A stretch of 64,000 nucleotides of DNA from Coccinella septempunctata (taxonomy: Eukaryota; Arthropoda; Insecta; Coleoptera; Coccinellidae), in the NCBI RefSeq assembly GCF_907165205.1, contig NC_058193.1, positions 32,191,521-32,255,520 of the forward strand, in the 5' to 3' direction. The position numbers and the translations under genes are program-made. Positions 23,112-34,800 of the stretch are shown piece after piece. Each line of letters opens with the position of its first letter. Position 1 is the stretch's first letter. The notes beneath the pieces are model-generated. The model made no database searches. It had not been told where the DNA came from and was given only the letters and a program-made list of their open reading frames with translations.

Positions 23112-26100
23112 TCAACGACGTTTTTGCACCCTGGACCAACCATCTGCATCTTCTTGCGTCTTCTCTGGTTGCTCACGAGCTGCAAAAGAATCGTGCTTCA
23201 GTAATTTGATCACAGCCCAACATTTACCCCAAAATATTTTCGTTTACGCCTCATCTATACTGAACTGTGGCCTAGTTCATCTACATGGAGTTGGAGAGAC
23301 AAAAATGCTATGAGTCGAGAGCAAGGAGTCCCTCTCACCATAGGAATTTTTAAAGGTGTTGCCATCTGGGTTTCAAGGAAGTTACCTCGGCATGCCAACA
23401 TAGGATTAGTGGATTTTGGGTTTTTTAGTTGTGTTGTCCTTAACTCAGTAAGGTTACTATACTCCATTCAAATTCATTTTAGCAGTCGGTTGGCCATGAA
23501 ATAATTTTCTCAAGTTTTTGTAACTAGAACGGAGTATGGTTGGCACTCATAAAATGTCCTTAATGTCATAACGCCGTTGCCACAACTAATATCAATTTTT
23601 ATTACGAAAATGCCGATAGTGATTGAAAAAGACGGGGTTTCAGGAAGTGCTATTTAGAATTCAGGTCCGCTCATTCATATATATAACGCATAGTTACCCT
23701 GATATTCTGAAATCCACAATATGTCAGACGGTATCGAGCATATTCAATGTAAGTGAATTTATATAATGTTTCATCTGAATCTAAACGACTTATATTTCAG
23801 CTGAATATTTCCACAATCAGAAAGATTGTGAATAAAAAGGATGACAAAGAATTCCCTTCCATTGGCAGACCCAAAAAGTGGTGGCATTTGAGAATTTTAT
23901 GTTTGGTTTAATTGATGCGAAAAGTTACTACTACAGGATTTTCGATGAATGTCATCGTAGAATAAGTTCCCGAAAATTGATTTTTCTATTTTTCATTTGA
24001 CTTGTCCCAAACATTGTAAATGTCTTAAGGTACCAATAAATACCTAATTGTTATCATTATATCAATGTATTAAGATGAACAGCCCCAAATACGACCCTGT
24101 TGTCCTGTTAATTGTTCATTCAAGCTGAAGTTCAGCTTGACTTGAAACTTCCTTTAATTATTTTGACTTCCATTGATGCAAGATGATTTTTTGTTGAAGA
24201 ATTCAACATTCTTGTAATTATCTGTTAATTCCTTCAAGGGATACCCATTCCCAACCACTGCATCATATGCATTCCATCTTCGGGTTAATACTTTTGAAAT
24301 CTACAACTGATGTAACGTATTCAAACTTTAGCCAAAGAAAATAACGAACATTAACTCTCCTCAAGCTAGTGCATATTATGATATTATACTGATCTCTTGT
24401 ATATTCCATGCCAATAACTAGATTTGGTATGCCTTCAATCAGTTTGTATAAACTTCAACTATGTTCGTCATATATTTTCCGAAGAGATTCGACATTGTGA
24501 TAAAATACGTAATAACAGAAACTTTTACGTAGAAAGGGCAACATAGCTATTATTTAAAACCCAAAAATGTTTTGACAAGCGTCATAACCCCACATTTTCG
24601 TACTATACAGAGTGAAATGTGACAAATTTCCATGGCCAACCGAGTGCTAAAATAAAGTGAATAGAATATGTTCAACAGCGCTTCTGCACCAGCGGTACAA
24701 AGAAAAACCTGTAAGTCCTTTTTCGTACAAATGGAACCAGGCTTAGCAGTTTCCTCTCAGATGCTAGGAGTTTTTATACCTCGGGCTTTGAGGACAGTCC
24801 CCCGATGAGAATCCTGGACTTCTTAAGACTACTTTCTGTGCTCCTTTCGGAGGAAAACTCCCGACAGATAGGAAGCCACAAGAGTTGAGCCTTGAAGACT
24901 TTGTTTCAATGATAATAATCGTAAATCCTTACCTTTTTCTTTAGGAGGAGCCTCCTTTTCCTCAGGCCCGCTTCTCTTGGTCTGATCATCGCCGCCACCG
25001 GCCTTCCTGCCGTTCCTCCAATCGGAGTTATCGCGTTCCTTGGGGGGCGCATCCCCTCCGTTGTTCCTAGGTCCGTCTCTGTCCCTGTTCATCGACCTGC
25101 CGAGCGGGCGATAAGCGGATGGGGCCGCCTGGTCGTCGTCCGTCCTGCGGTTGTGCCTCCAGGAGCTCGCGTCCTTCGGACCTTCGTCCCTGTCGCGGAA
25201 ATCCCTATCGCGGGGCTCCCTATCCTCCCTGCGCCTGTCGGGCGGTCCGGTTCTCCATACGCCGCCGCCCCCACGGCCCCCCTCTTCCCTGCTGTCTTCG
25301 GTCCTTCGGAAACCGCCTCGGCCTCCTCCATCTTCCCTGTTCTCGTCGGTTCGACGGAAACCGCCGGAGCGGCTTCCTTCGTCCCTGCCGTCTTCGGGTC
25401 TTCGGAAGCCGCCGCGGCCCCCTTCCTCCTTGGTGTCGTCTGAACGACGGAAACTGCCCCGGCCTCCTTCCTCTTTATCGTCGGTTCTGCGGAAATCTCT
25501 CCTTGGGCGTTCTTCGCGTTCTGTAACAAATAAGTTGACATATACACAACTGATGAATCGACAGATGATCCCAGATGGACCAATGGTTGTCTTTAGTTCG
25601 AATATAGCACACAAGAAGCGGGAAAAATTGACAAGGTGATCTGTTGTCCGAAATCATCAATATAGGGTGTGTTATGAAATTATTTTGAGTATTTATGTTC
25701 AATAGTAGTATTTTTGCCAGTCTAATTGCTAATTACATAAAAACACAAACAAACTAAAAAAAATTGCATGAGTAATAAAGGAGAAATAAAGAACGTTGAA
25801 ATCTAAAGGAAGATGATGCGCAAAAAAATTAACGCACATTATGGAAATCTCAAATTTATTTTACAACTGAAGGTGTTCTCAATAATAATTATTTTTATCA
25901 GAATTATGCATGCATAGGTTATCCACTTTCAACGGTTTTCTTCAATACAGATGTTTTTTCCCAGCAGGAATAAAAAAAGATGATATTATCAGATTTTGAA
26001 TGTATTGGCTCCATTCTAAAATCAGTAGTTCTGGATCAATTCTAGTGATCAATAGTTTTTCTTTCGTTTGATTTTCTACACTCGATCGCTATGCAACGCG

Positions 26101-29100
26101 AAACACGCAATTTGACCCAAAAGGAATGGGCCCAAGCGGTAGTTTTGCGAGAAGAAGGGTGGACATACACAAGAATTGCAGAAAGGTTTGGAGTTTCCCA
26201 TACAAGTGTGTCCAGAATGTTGCGGCGATTCAGGGAGACAGATATGAATGTCTGAAGACCAGGACAGGGTAGACCACTGGTAACAACTGCCATTCAAGAA
26301 CGTTGCTTGAGAGTTTCTTCGTTGAGACAACGGTTTGCAACCGCTCGCTTCCTTCAAATTCAGCTTGAGCAAACTCATGAGGTGCAAATTAGCGCTCGGA
26401 CAATAAGAAATCGCCTCAGAGAATATGATTTAGGGCCTCGTGTCGCGGCAAGAGGCCCAGCTCTTACCCCAGCCCATCGAAGGGCGCGTTTGGAGTTTGC
26501 GAGAGAGCATATCCATTGAGAAGAGGCCGATTGGGAAAGAGTTCTCTTCACAGATGAGTCTAGATTCTGCCTCTACCATTGTGATCGACGTTCCTTTGTA
26601 TACAGACGTCCACATGAAAGATATGCTCAGTGCAATTTCCTGAATACTACTGATCTCGGGGGAGGATCGATTATGGTATGGGGTGGAATATCTTTGACTG
26701 CTAGCACAGACCTAGTGGTCGTTGATAGTGGAGCTATGAATGCTGATAAGTATATAAGGAACATTCTTGAAGAGCATGTAGTGCCATTTGCCCCATACAT
26801 TGGTGAAAATTTCATTTTTATGGACGATAATGCCAGACCCCATCCTGCGCGCGTCGTTCAGGAGTACCTTGAAGAGGTTGAAGTCTCTCGAATGGAATGG
26901 CCAGCAAGAAGTCCAGATCTCAATCCGATTGAGCAGGTTTGGGAGAACCTCAATAGAAGGCTGAGAAGTTCAGAAAATCATGCAGCTACTCTTAATGACT
27001 TAGGAATCCAACTCGGAGAAATCTGGGAAGGATTAGATCAGAACATTTTTAAATCACTCATTTTGAGTATGAACCGTCGTTGCCGAGCTGTAATTAACGC
27101 AAGGGGTGGAAATACCAAGTATTAAATCACTTATCAGCATTTCAGTGTTTTGAAAATTGTTCATTTCTCTTCTTTCACATAAGATTCGGTGAAATCCTGA
27201 ATTTTTCTTCCATTTAATGTGTCTTGTTTCGTTCGAAACCTTCCCGAGAGAACATAAAAAATAAGTTATAAAGTCAATGTAGAGTTAACTTTCATTAAAA
27301 TTGAGATTTACAGAATGTGCGTTAATTTTTTTGCGCAGTGTATATCCGAAATTCATTTCATTGGATAAAACCATTTGTGAGATAGAACTAAAAATAATTT
27401 TTTTTTATGGTTTTTCAGTCGATCCGAAAAAATGGTAAAATTGATTAATTTTCATCGAGTGTTGGACACATCAATTCGATACAATAATATCCGAAAAAAT
27501 CATGCACACTTACTTGGCTCGCTCCTACCATCATCCAACCTCTTTGGTGGCGGGCCTCTCTGATTCCTCCATCCAGAAGATGGAGCTTCTGATGAACGGG
27601 ATGGGGCATCTTCGCTTCTGGTGAATTCTAGAAATAAAATGAGCAAATTAAAAAACAGAAGTAACAAATATTACGAATTACTCACTGGGTCTGTAAACAC
27701 CCGAATCAGTAGACGCCGGTTTCGGATCGCCACGTCTCCATGAGGAACTCGTTTCGGTCGTTTCTGCAATCATAAGAAATAATAATTTAATATCGAATGA
27801 TCGAGAATGTAAATTTCCGTTTACCCTTGACTTGCTGGGACAATTGTTCCCGATCGGCCCTCAACTTCCTCTCAATCTCCTCCTCACGCGCCCTCTGCTT
27901 GGCGGCGGTTCTTTCCAACATCTCCTCCATCTCTTTCTTCTTCCTCGTTTTCTCCGCCTTCTCCAACTTTTCCCTTTCTTCTTGCTCTTTACGAGCCAGC
28001 TCCTCCAACCTCTGTCGCTCCTCTTCCTCCTTCCTTCTCTGTTCTTCCCGTTTCTTCTGTTCGTATTTTTCCTTCTCTTTCAGCCTGAAAACACGTACCG
28101 ATGAAAATTTGTAAACTACTGGAAAAATCAGGAACATACCACTGGATACGTCTGTCCTCTTTGCGTTCCACTTTCCTCTTCTGGAGACGCTTCTTGCGTT
28201 CTTGAGCCAGCATGGTCTCGAACTCCTTCAGTTTATCCTCGTACACGATGTTTCTCTCCTTCTTCAGTTTTTCTAGGAAGGCATCCTTGAAAAAAATGAG
28301 AACAGAACATTAAGTATGTGTGTGCTAAAAAATAAATAATCAAGTTTGCACATTTTTTTGACTTACCTTGTCAGGTTTCATTCTGGCAAGTCTGTCTCTG
28401 GTCTCCACGGCCAATTTCCTTTCCTCGATAGCCAAAGCAACCCTCTCTTTCTCTTGTTGTTGCCAGAAACTCTGATCTTGGTGTTGCTTCTCTTTTATAG
28501 AAGCCAGCAGCAAGGGTATTTCTTCTAGACGTTTGGCCCTCTCGAAGTAATCCACCTTTTTCTCCTGAGACTTCAATTTGGCCTGCAATTCTCGTCTCTC
28601 CTTCTGAAGTTCTTCGGCCTCTTTGGCCGCAATTTGATCAGCATCCAATTTCTTGATATCCTACAAGAAGAAAACATTGCTGAAAATCCACGATACATAC
28701 AATTGGTTACACTTACCTCTTCGTCCATTTTCTTAAGCATCTTCTGTCCATGACCGGTTTGACTGATTTGCATCAGCTTTTCCTTCAAATGTCTGTCTTT
28801 AATTTGTTGGTACTCATTCATGGCCCGTTTCTTCTCTCTCTCCTCCCTTTCGAGTTCCAAACGTTTCTTCTCGGCCAATTGATTCTGCCTCTGAATCTCC
28901 TCTAATCTACGTTGTTCCTCTTCCTCCCTTACGGTGTTCAGACGTTCTATGTATTCCTTGCGATCTTCGATGATCTTATGACGTTGCAAGATCTTCTGGT
29001 GCTGTCTGACCTTATTTTCATGGTAATTCTGTACCATAATACTGCGCATGTGATCTCTCTCGCTTTTCTTGCGTTCAGGATTGATGACGCCCATGGCTTG

Positions 29101-31304
29101 GTGAAGAACGATAGACATGTTGACCAACTGGTTTCTTATCTGTTCACTGGGCATAACTTGGAGTGTTGGCCCTTCAGGTTTCTCCTCACGCTGACTCTCG
29201 CTGAGATCTATACCGAAGTGGACACATCTCTTGCCTGCGAAAGATTTCTTGGTGTGTTTCAAAGTATTATTTCATGTTGAAATCCAACTTACCGTGATCG
29301 ATACGAATCTGCATATCGTTGTAACGCACGCAATTAACCAGCAATCTCTCCATGTGGAAAGCGTTGCTGAATTTTGACAGTTCAATCAAACGATCAAATT
29401 CAATCGTCTGATAAACCTGGGCTACTTGTCTCACTAGCCTCACCAAAGTAACGTCTTGCAATGGTTGGATGTACTGCTGCAGTTGTGTGTTTTCTTCTTG
29501 CGATATGGATTTGATCACAGTCTGCACTCTTGTGCAAAGAAGTAAAGGATGGAACTCCACCTCTAACCAATTGTAAAGATCTTGAAGTTGGGTAGTAGCA
29601 AGGGCAACAACATTCACGCGAACCTATACAACGATTAATAGGAAATTGATATATCTCAAAATCACTTTTTTTTTATCCAAAATGTAGTTATTTCATAATA
29701 AGAATGGTTTGATGGGCGAAAAGTACTCACTAAATCTTTCAACAAGCTTGCCCTGGTAGGGGGTTGGAAGAGTCCAAGTAAAACACCCAATTTCTGAGCT
29801 TTTTCTAGAGGTGACTTATCAGTTTCGATAAATCTATCAAATTCAGGGTGCGCTGATGGAAGGGGTATCGATAATGTAGCTAAGAGAACTCTGCATGCCA
29901 TCCTGAGAATAAAAAAGAGTTATGCTTCTGAAGGATAAAAATGTTCAGGATTTCAATAAAACGAAAGGAATCAATTGCTAAATAGATCCATACCTTTGCA
30001 ATTCTTCAGGAGTGATATTTTTCTTCATTTCCTTCGATAATTGGAAGAGTTTGATCAATGCAGCAGCATGAAAGAGGTAATTTCCAGCTTTCCAGAAAAC
30101 CATTGCCAATTTTTGATAGTAATTAGCCATTGTTTTCGGTACTGGCATCTTCTTAGAAATGTTCATCAGATTATGGATATCCTCTATAGCTTTATATGCT
30201 TCCTAAAAACAGATATTAGAAAACTGAAAATTTTCAATCAAAATCACGAACCCACCTGCCATAATTCCATCTGAATAGCGTAATCCAACTGATGCAGTCT
30301 TGTTTCCAAGTTTAATTGCTGAGTCTCTGGTTTTGAAATGCTGACGTTTGAGACCTGAGTAGGTAGTTTACAAATATCATCTAAATGCTTCCTTAGCTTA
30401 TCACATAACTTTCTAAACTCAGTTTTTCTATTGTATTTAAGGCAAAATTGAAAAGCCATCCTTGCAATATCGTGGTATAAATTTTCCACATGAGCATTTG
30501 TTCTTAGCAACTCCAGACATTGGCAATAAGATTCCCATAAAAATTTAACCCATGGTGTCAAAATGGTTCGATCTGAACGATCTTGGGCATCTTCACCAGA
30601 AACAGCACTATAACATTGAGAAAACTTCAATTAATTGAGTTCAAATGAATGAGGACCAGCTTTACAAACTGGAAATGCTGTCACTAAGATAGGGGCATAG
30701 GAAAAAAGCACTATCGTTTTTCTTAACAAGATGAAAAATCCCTATAAAACTTGTTTGAAAATTCTCTATAGAATTTACTTGTGAATTCATGCACTGGTTT
30801 GATGATTTTAATGAAAATGGCAATACCTCAACAGTATACTTTCTGGTGTAGCTAAGTTATCCAAGTCATCGATATCAATGACAGCTTGTGCTGACTGCTC
30901 CCTAGCATTTTCAGTTCTTTCTTCGGCCATACGCAAGTAGCCCCGAATGACATTTTCCAAGGAGCCGACATTTACGGACTGAAATAAGTTCCTGTATTGG
31001 AAGAGACCTTCTTTCGCTATATGTGACTTTTTGAGATCCACACATAGTTCCAAATATCTGAACATAATCGGTTCCAAAACCGACTCTGACCAATTGTACG
31101 CCCATTTCTTATTCCTGAACACTTCTTGTAAAGTATCCAAAGCTCTAGCCGGCTTTCCAACTCCAATGAATTCTGAAATGTAAAAATGCCGATGAAGTCA
31201 TTGTTCAAAGAAGCTAAATTGTCATATGTTAAATTAACCAACATGTGCCCCTTACCATTAGCCCTTTTAAGAGCATTTTCCGGTCTCTGACCGTATCGAG
31301 CCAT
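23112..31304 (-). CDS. eIF3a: Translation initiation factor eIF3 subunit a
   Basis: Fourteen exons encode about 1174 aa: 31304-31256, 31172-30827, 30607-30256, 30202-29994, 29902-29731, 29623-29293, 29234-28717, 28660-28367, 28285-28140, 28084-27825, 27763-27686, 27627-27514, 25520-24933, 23179-23112. It starts MARYGQRPENALKRAN and continues with EFIGVGKPARALDTLQEVFR, as in animal eIF3a. The PCI region falls in exons 5-6 (FSNAFHMERLLVNCVRYNDM, QIRIDH). Exons 7-10 encode a long charged spectrin-like coiled coil. Exon 13 encodes at least five 15-17-residue RGG-type units of the form FRR[T/S/P][D/E]D-GGRGG. The end is DGWSRVQKRR. Known role: largest core scaffold of eIF3, bridging the 40S subunit, mRNA and other initiation factors. 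Intron 12 (1993 bp) carries a Tc1-like element. The minus-strand polyadenylation signal is at 22931-22926. Confidence 0.95.
23180..24932. other. Last intron of eIF3a
   Basis: This 1.75-kb intron has no recognisable nested gene. It contains a perfect 19-bp palindrome at about 24122-24140 (CAAGCTGAA, G, TTCAGCTTG). Near 24680-24900 there is a somewhat GC-richer patch, possibly repeat-derived. Open frames on both strands near 23255-23504 overlap each other and show no protein features. Confidence 0.5.
25814..27340 (+). mobile_element. Tc1-like DNA transposon, copy 1 (nearly intact)
   Basis: About 1.53 kb in eIF3a intron 12, antisense to the host gene. The right end is GCGCAGTG followed by TA. 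Its reverse complement matches the left end GCGCAAAAAAATTAACGCAC with no gap, apart from mismatches in the outermost few bases at the left (TGAT against CACT; target-site GA instead of TA). The transposase runs 26091-27125. The related copy 2 lies at 45999-46947. The element is probably immobile because of two stop codons and a damaged left tip. Confidence 0.88.
26091..27125 (+). pseudogene. Tc1 transposase (DD34E) with two nonsense codons
   Basis: The frame is continuous over 344 codons except for TGA at 26253-26255 and TGA at 26517-26519. The corresponding codons in copy 2 are CGA (Arg) and TGG (Trp), so each is a single transition. Domains in order: an N-terminal helix-turn-helix (YTRIAERFGVSHTSVSRMLR), a second HTH with a GRP hook (RPGQGRP), then the catalytic triad: D in FTDESRF, D in MDDNARPH, and E in SPDLNPIEQVWE, with 34 residues between the second D and the E, the Tc1 signature. 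The ending GGNTKY is intact. There are no frameshifts, so inactivation looks recent. Confidence 0.9.
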
Positions 31305-31834
31305 CTCTTCGGTTTATTATCGAGTTTTCCTAAACATAAATATAAGAAAATTCCAGTAATTTGGGATATTTTTCGAATCTGCCACGTTCACAACCCTCAC
31401 GTTTTCCTTGAAGGAAAAGGATTCAAAATGGATGCGGGGACGAACATAGATCACTCTTCCTCAAAACATAGAGTACAATATAATCTTTTGTAAAAAAAGT
31501 TTGATTCATTATGTGAGAATTACCTCAGTTGAAATAAATTGACATCTTTGTATCCATTATTTTATTCGGTAATTGAAATGTGTTATGTATTTTTACGAAA
31601 TATCATCGTCATCTACAATTTTGTCAGAAGAATCATGAAATACCTGGCTAAAACATAGAAGAAAAAGAATGGGACAAATTATTGTACGATTCTGTGATCT
31701 AGCTGCACCTTTCAATATTTTCTATGAATAGAAATATTAGAAATTGTTTTTGTCAGAGTTTGTCTCTGTTTTTGTGTTAGAATTACTGAAAAGTGTACGA
31801 ATAGTTGTCGTTTTCTAAGTAAACATTACTTAAA
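31305..31834. promoter_or_regulatory. Shared promoter region, eIF3a and BOD1L (head-to-head)
   Basis: 530 bp separates the divergent start codons of eIF3a (minus) and the BOD1L gene (plus). The region is AT-rich; no core promoter motif was assigned with confidence. It should contain both 5' untranslated regions. Confidence 0.5.
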
Positions 31835-34800
31835 ATGGATCTTATGTGCAATTTTCTCCCTGGTGATCCCAGATTAGTCGAACAAATAGTGAAGGAATTG
31901 AAATCACAGGGAATATTTGATCAGTTCAGGAAGGAATGCATTTCAGATGTAGATACTAAACCTGCTTATCAGAATTTGAGGCAAAGAGTAGAAGGTAGTG
32001 TAACCAGCTTTCTCAATGAACAAACTTGGACCCCAGATATGAACAAAAATCAAGTACGGGAAATGCTCCGCAAGCATATTCATGAGTGAGTATTAATTTT
32101 TTTACCTGACAGAACCTATTCACATCCATATATTATTTAATATTTATAGATCTGGCTTTTTGGAGACAGGAGTTGAGAGGATTGTTGATCAAGTTGTGAA
32201 CCCAAAAATAAATACAGTTTTTATACCAAAAGTTGATGATGTGATGTACAAATTTTTGGGGATTGAGAGACCTAAGGAGAAAAGCACTACACCACTGGAG
32301 ATAAATACGGTTCACGATTTGTTACCCAACGATTTGGAAGCTGTATCCCCTGAATTACCTGAGGAAAAAGATTTCCCTAAAGAAGAAATCAAGGAAATTA
32401 AAGTTGAAGAAATGTCCCCAAGATTAGATAATAATGATAGAATTATGCAAGAAGAAAATTCAATTGATTCACAGTCTTCAATTCTTTCAGGTGAATATTT
32501 TCAGTAAATGCATCCCTTCTTCCTGTTTGTTAAATTGAATGAACTTCTTCAGTTGACATATTTAATTTTTCAGCTGTAGTAAGCCACGATTCTAACAACA
32601 GTTTGAAGCAAGACTCTGTTATGTCGCTCAACAGCTCAGAAAGTAGGATGTCCCTTCCAGAAAATACTCTGAAACTTGAATTAGAAGACATTTGTTTGTC
32701 TCAGAAATCATCAGATTCGAATTCTAAAACTGAAATACTAAGTGATGAAAAAATTTCTGAGAATAATATTGAAAACAAAGAAGAAATTACCAATGCTCCT
32801 GAAACATTCTCAGAAAAGACTTCAGAAGAAACTAAGCACAAATCGAAAGATGGGAGAAGGGATAAATATCATTCTTCCTCTGATAGATCAAAGTCAAGAA
32901 GTGACAAAGAAAGAGATAAGTCGAGATCTGACAAACCTAAGACAGAAGAAAAGGATGGAAAAACTGAAGAAAAAAAATACAAAATACCAAAACTCACAGA
33001 TAAGAATAAGGATAGCAAACCTAAAGATAAAGAAGACAAACCTAAATCAGATAAAGGAAAAAGTGATAAGGATCATCGATCTGATAAAGATAAAAAGTAT
33101 GACAAAGACAGGAAATCGAAACATTCCTCAGAAAAAGACAGTTCAAGTAGCGAGAAGAAGAAAAAAGATAAAGCTGAAAAAAAAGATGATAGAAGAGATA
33201 AAAAGGAATCTTCTAGAAGTGACAAAAGTAGGGACGATAAGAGAAGTTCATCATCCAAAAAAAGAGATAGTCAGTCTTCAAAAGATAGCCAAAAAGAAAA
33301 GGATAAAGAAGGTCATATCAAGAGTAGTAAAGAAGAAACATCTGACAAAAGCAAAAAGATTCATAGTTCTTCAAGTTCAAAAAAGGATTCTAAAAGTAGG
33401 AAAGATGATGATAAATACAAATCCTCACATAAAAAAGAGGAAAAGAATGAAAAGGATGAGAGGAAAAGGAAACGGAGATCTAAAGATGATCATCAGAGCT
33501 CAAAGGAAAAGAGAAATGGAGGGAGATCTTCAGATCGTGATTCTGATGGTCCGTCAAGTAGTAAAAGACCTCATGTGTCCCCACAAACCAGTAATGGTGA
33601 TTACTCAACGCAGCAGACAAGTCAAGACTCTTCTACTTTGAACTCCGAGGGCAGCTCTGGATATTCCGGGAATTCTGATAAAGCCGAGGATCAGCATGAA
33701 GAGGCTACTAACAAGGCTTTTATGGAAATGCAAAGAATAAAAGTACCAAAATTTGCTTCGAACTTGAATGAAGCCATGAAAATAATGAAAATACGTAAGC
33801 TACTCAAAAAGTTGGATGGTGTGATCAAAACAGATCCACAGAATTCAGAAGTGCAATTTATCATGGGAGAAATCGATGAATTGACGAAGGATATTAAAAG
33901 GGAAAAAGAAGAACAAGAGGAGCATGGCGATGAAAATGAGGAAACGGATGAAAACCAAAAGGCACAAGCTTCTAAATCCACGCCTGTGAATATAGACGAA
34001 TTCATTTCATCTTCAAATATTAGTATGGCTAAATGGAATGCACTTGAAGCCAAGTTTATGGAACAAATAACTGATGTAGATTACAATTCTTATGAGAGTC
34101 CGTATATGGACGAAGAAGAGGCTTCTTTCGAAACGAAAGATGAAAAAACTCTGCTTGTGAGTGAAGTTTCTGATCGTGTTGAACAAGAGAAAAGTTTGAT
34201 CTATGAAATGGCAGAGGCTGAAGAAAAAGCTTCAAATGAAAATTTGGACGAATTAGAAGAGAACCTATACTCCAACATAAACAAATCCATAGTGAATAGT
34301 AATGTAAGCGAAGATTATAATGAAAAAGTGGAAGATATCAACATTGGCCTACAAGATCAGAACACACCAAATGATTCTAATGTTACAGCATATGTTTCGG
34401 AGCAACCGGCACTTTCTAAGTCCACAGATTCCCAAGCAATCAATGTCGAAGAAGTAGAATCTAAGGATGTTGGTATTGATGATGTGAATCCTAGGAATTT
34501 CAAAGATTTTAAACAGAGGGCCATAGTGTTGCTTCGTAAACATGCTCTAACTGAGGAAATGATAAAAAATAAAGAAAACTTAGAATGCGAAGCAGATCCT
34601 GTAACAGAAACTACGAATACTGTAGAAATTGAAGAGGATAACATAAAAGACGAATTAGAAGAAGTAGAAAATTCACAGCTTCTAGAAAACAGTGTCAAGA
34701 ATGATGATGAGATATTGGATGTGTTAGATAAAGAAGAAACTATCAGTAGGGAACACACAGAGAATAATTTAGTTGTTGAGGAAACAATTTCTCAGGATAT

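Noticed and set aside
24122..24140. Perfect 19-bp palindrome in the last eIF3a intron
   Set aside because: It is short, single, and has no repeat or regulatory context; probably chance or a relic.
25089..25639. Several long open frames on both strands over eIF3a exon 13
   Set aside because: The GC-rich RGG-repeat exon keeps other frames open by composition. Only the frame that joins exon 12 in phase and continues to the DGWSRVQKRR end is coding.
27797..28114. Plus-strand frames rich in Phe, Leu and Ser opposite eIF3a exon 10
   Set aside because: These are antisense images of the Lys/Glu-rich coiled coil and have no signal of their own.
32742..33641. A 299-codon frame on the plus strand inside exon 3 of the BOD1L gene
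   Set aside because: It is the +1-shifted shadow of the Lys/Ser/Asp-rich repeat region; it reads as Lys/Ile/Arg monotony and lacks its own start context. The frame with the BOD1 domain is the real one.
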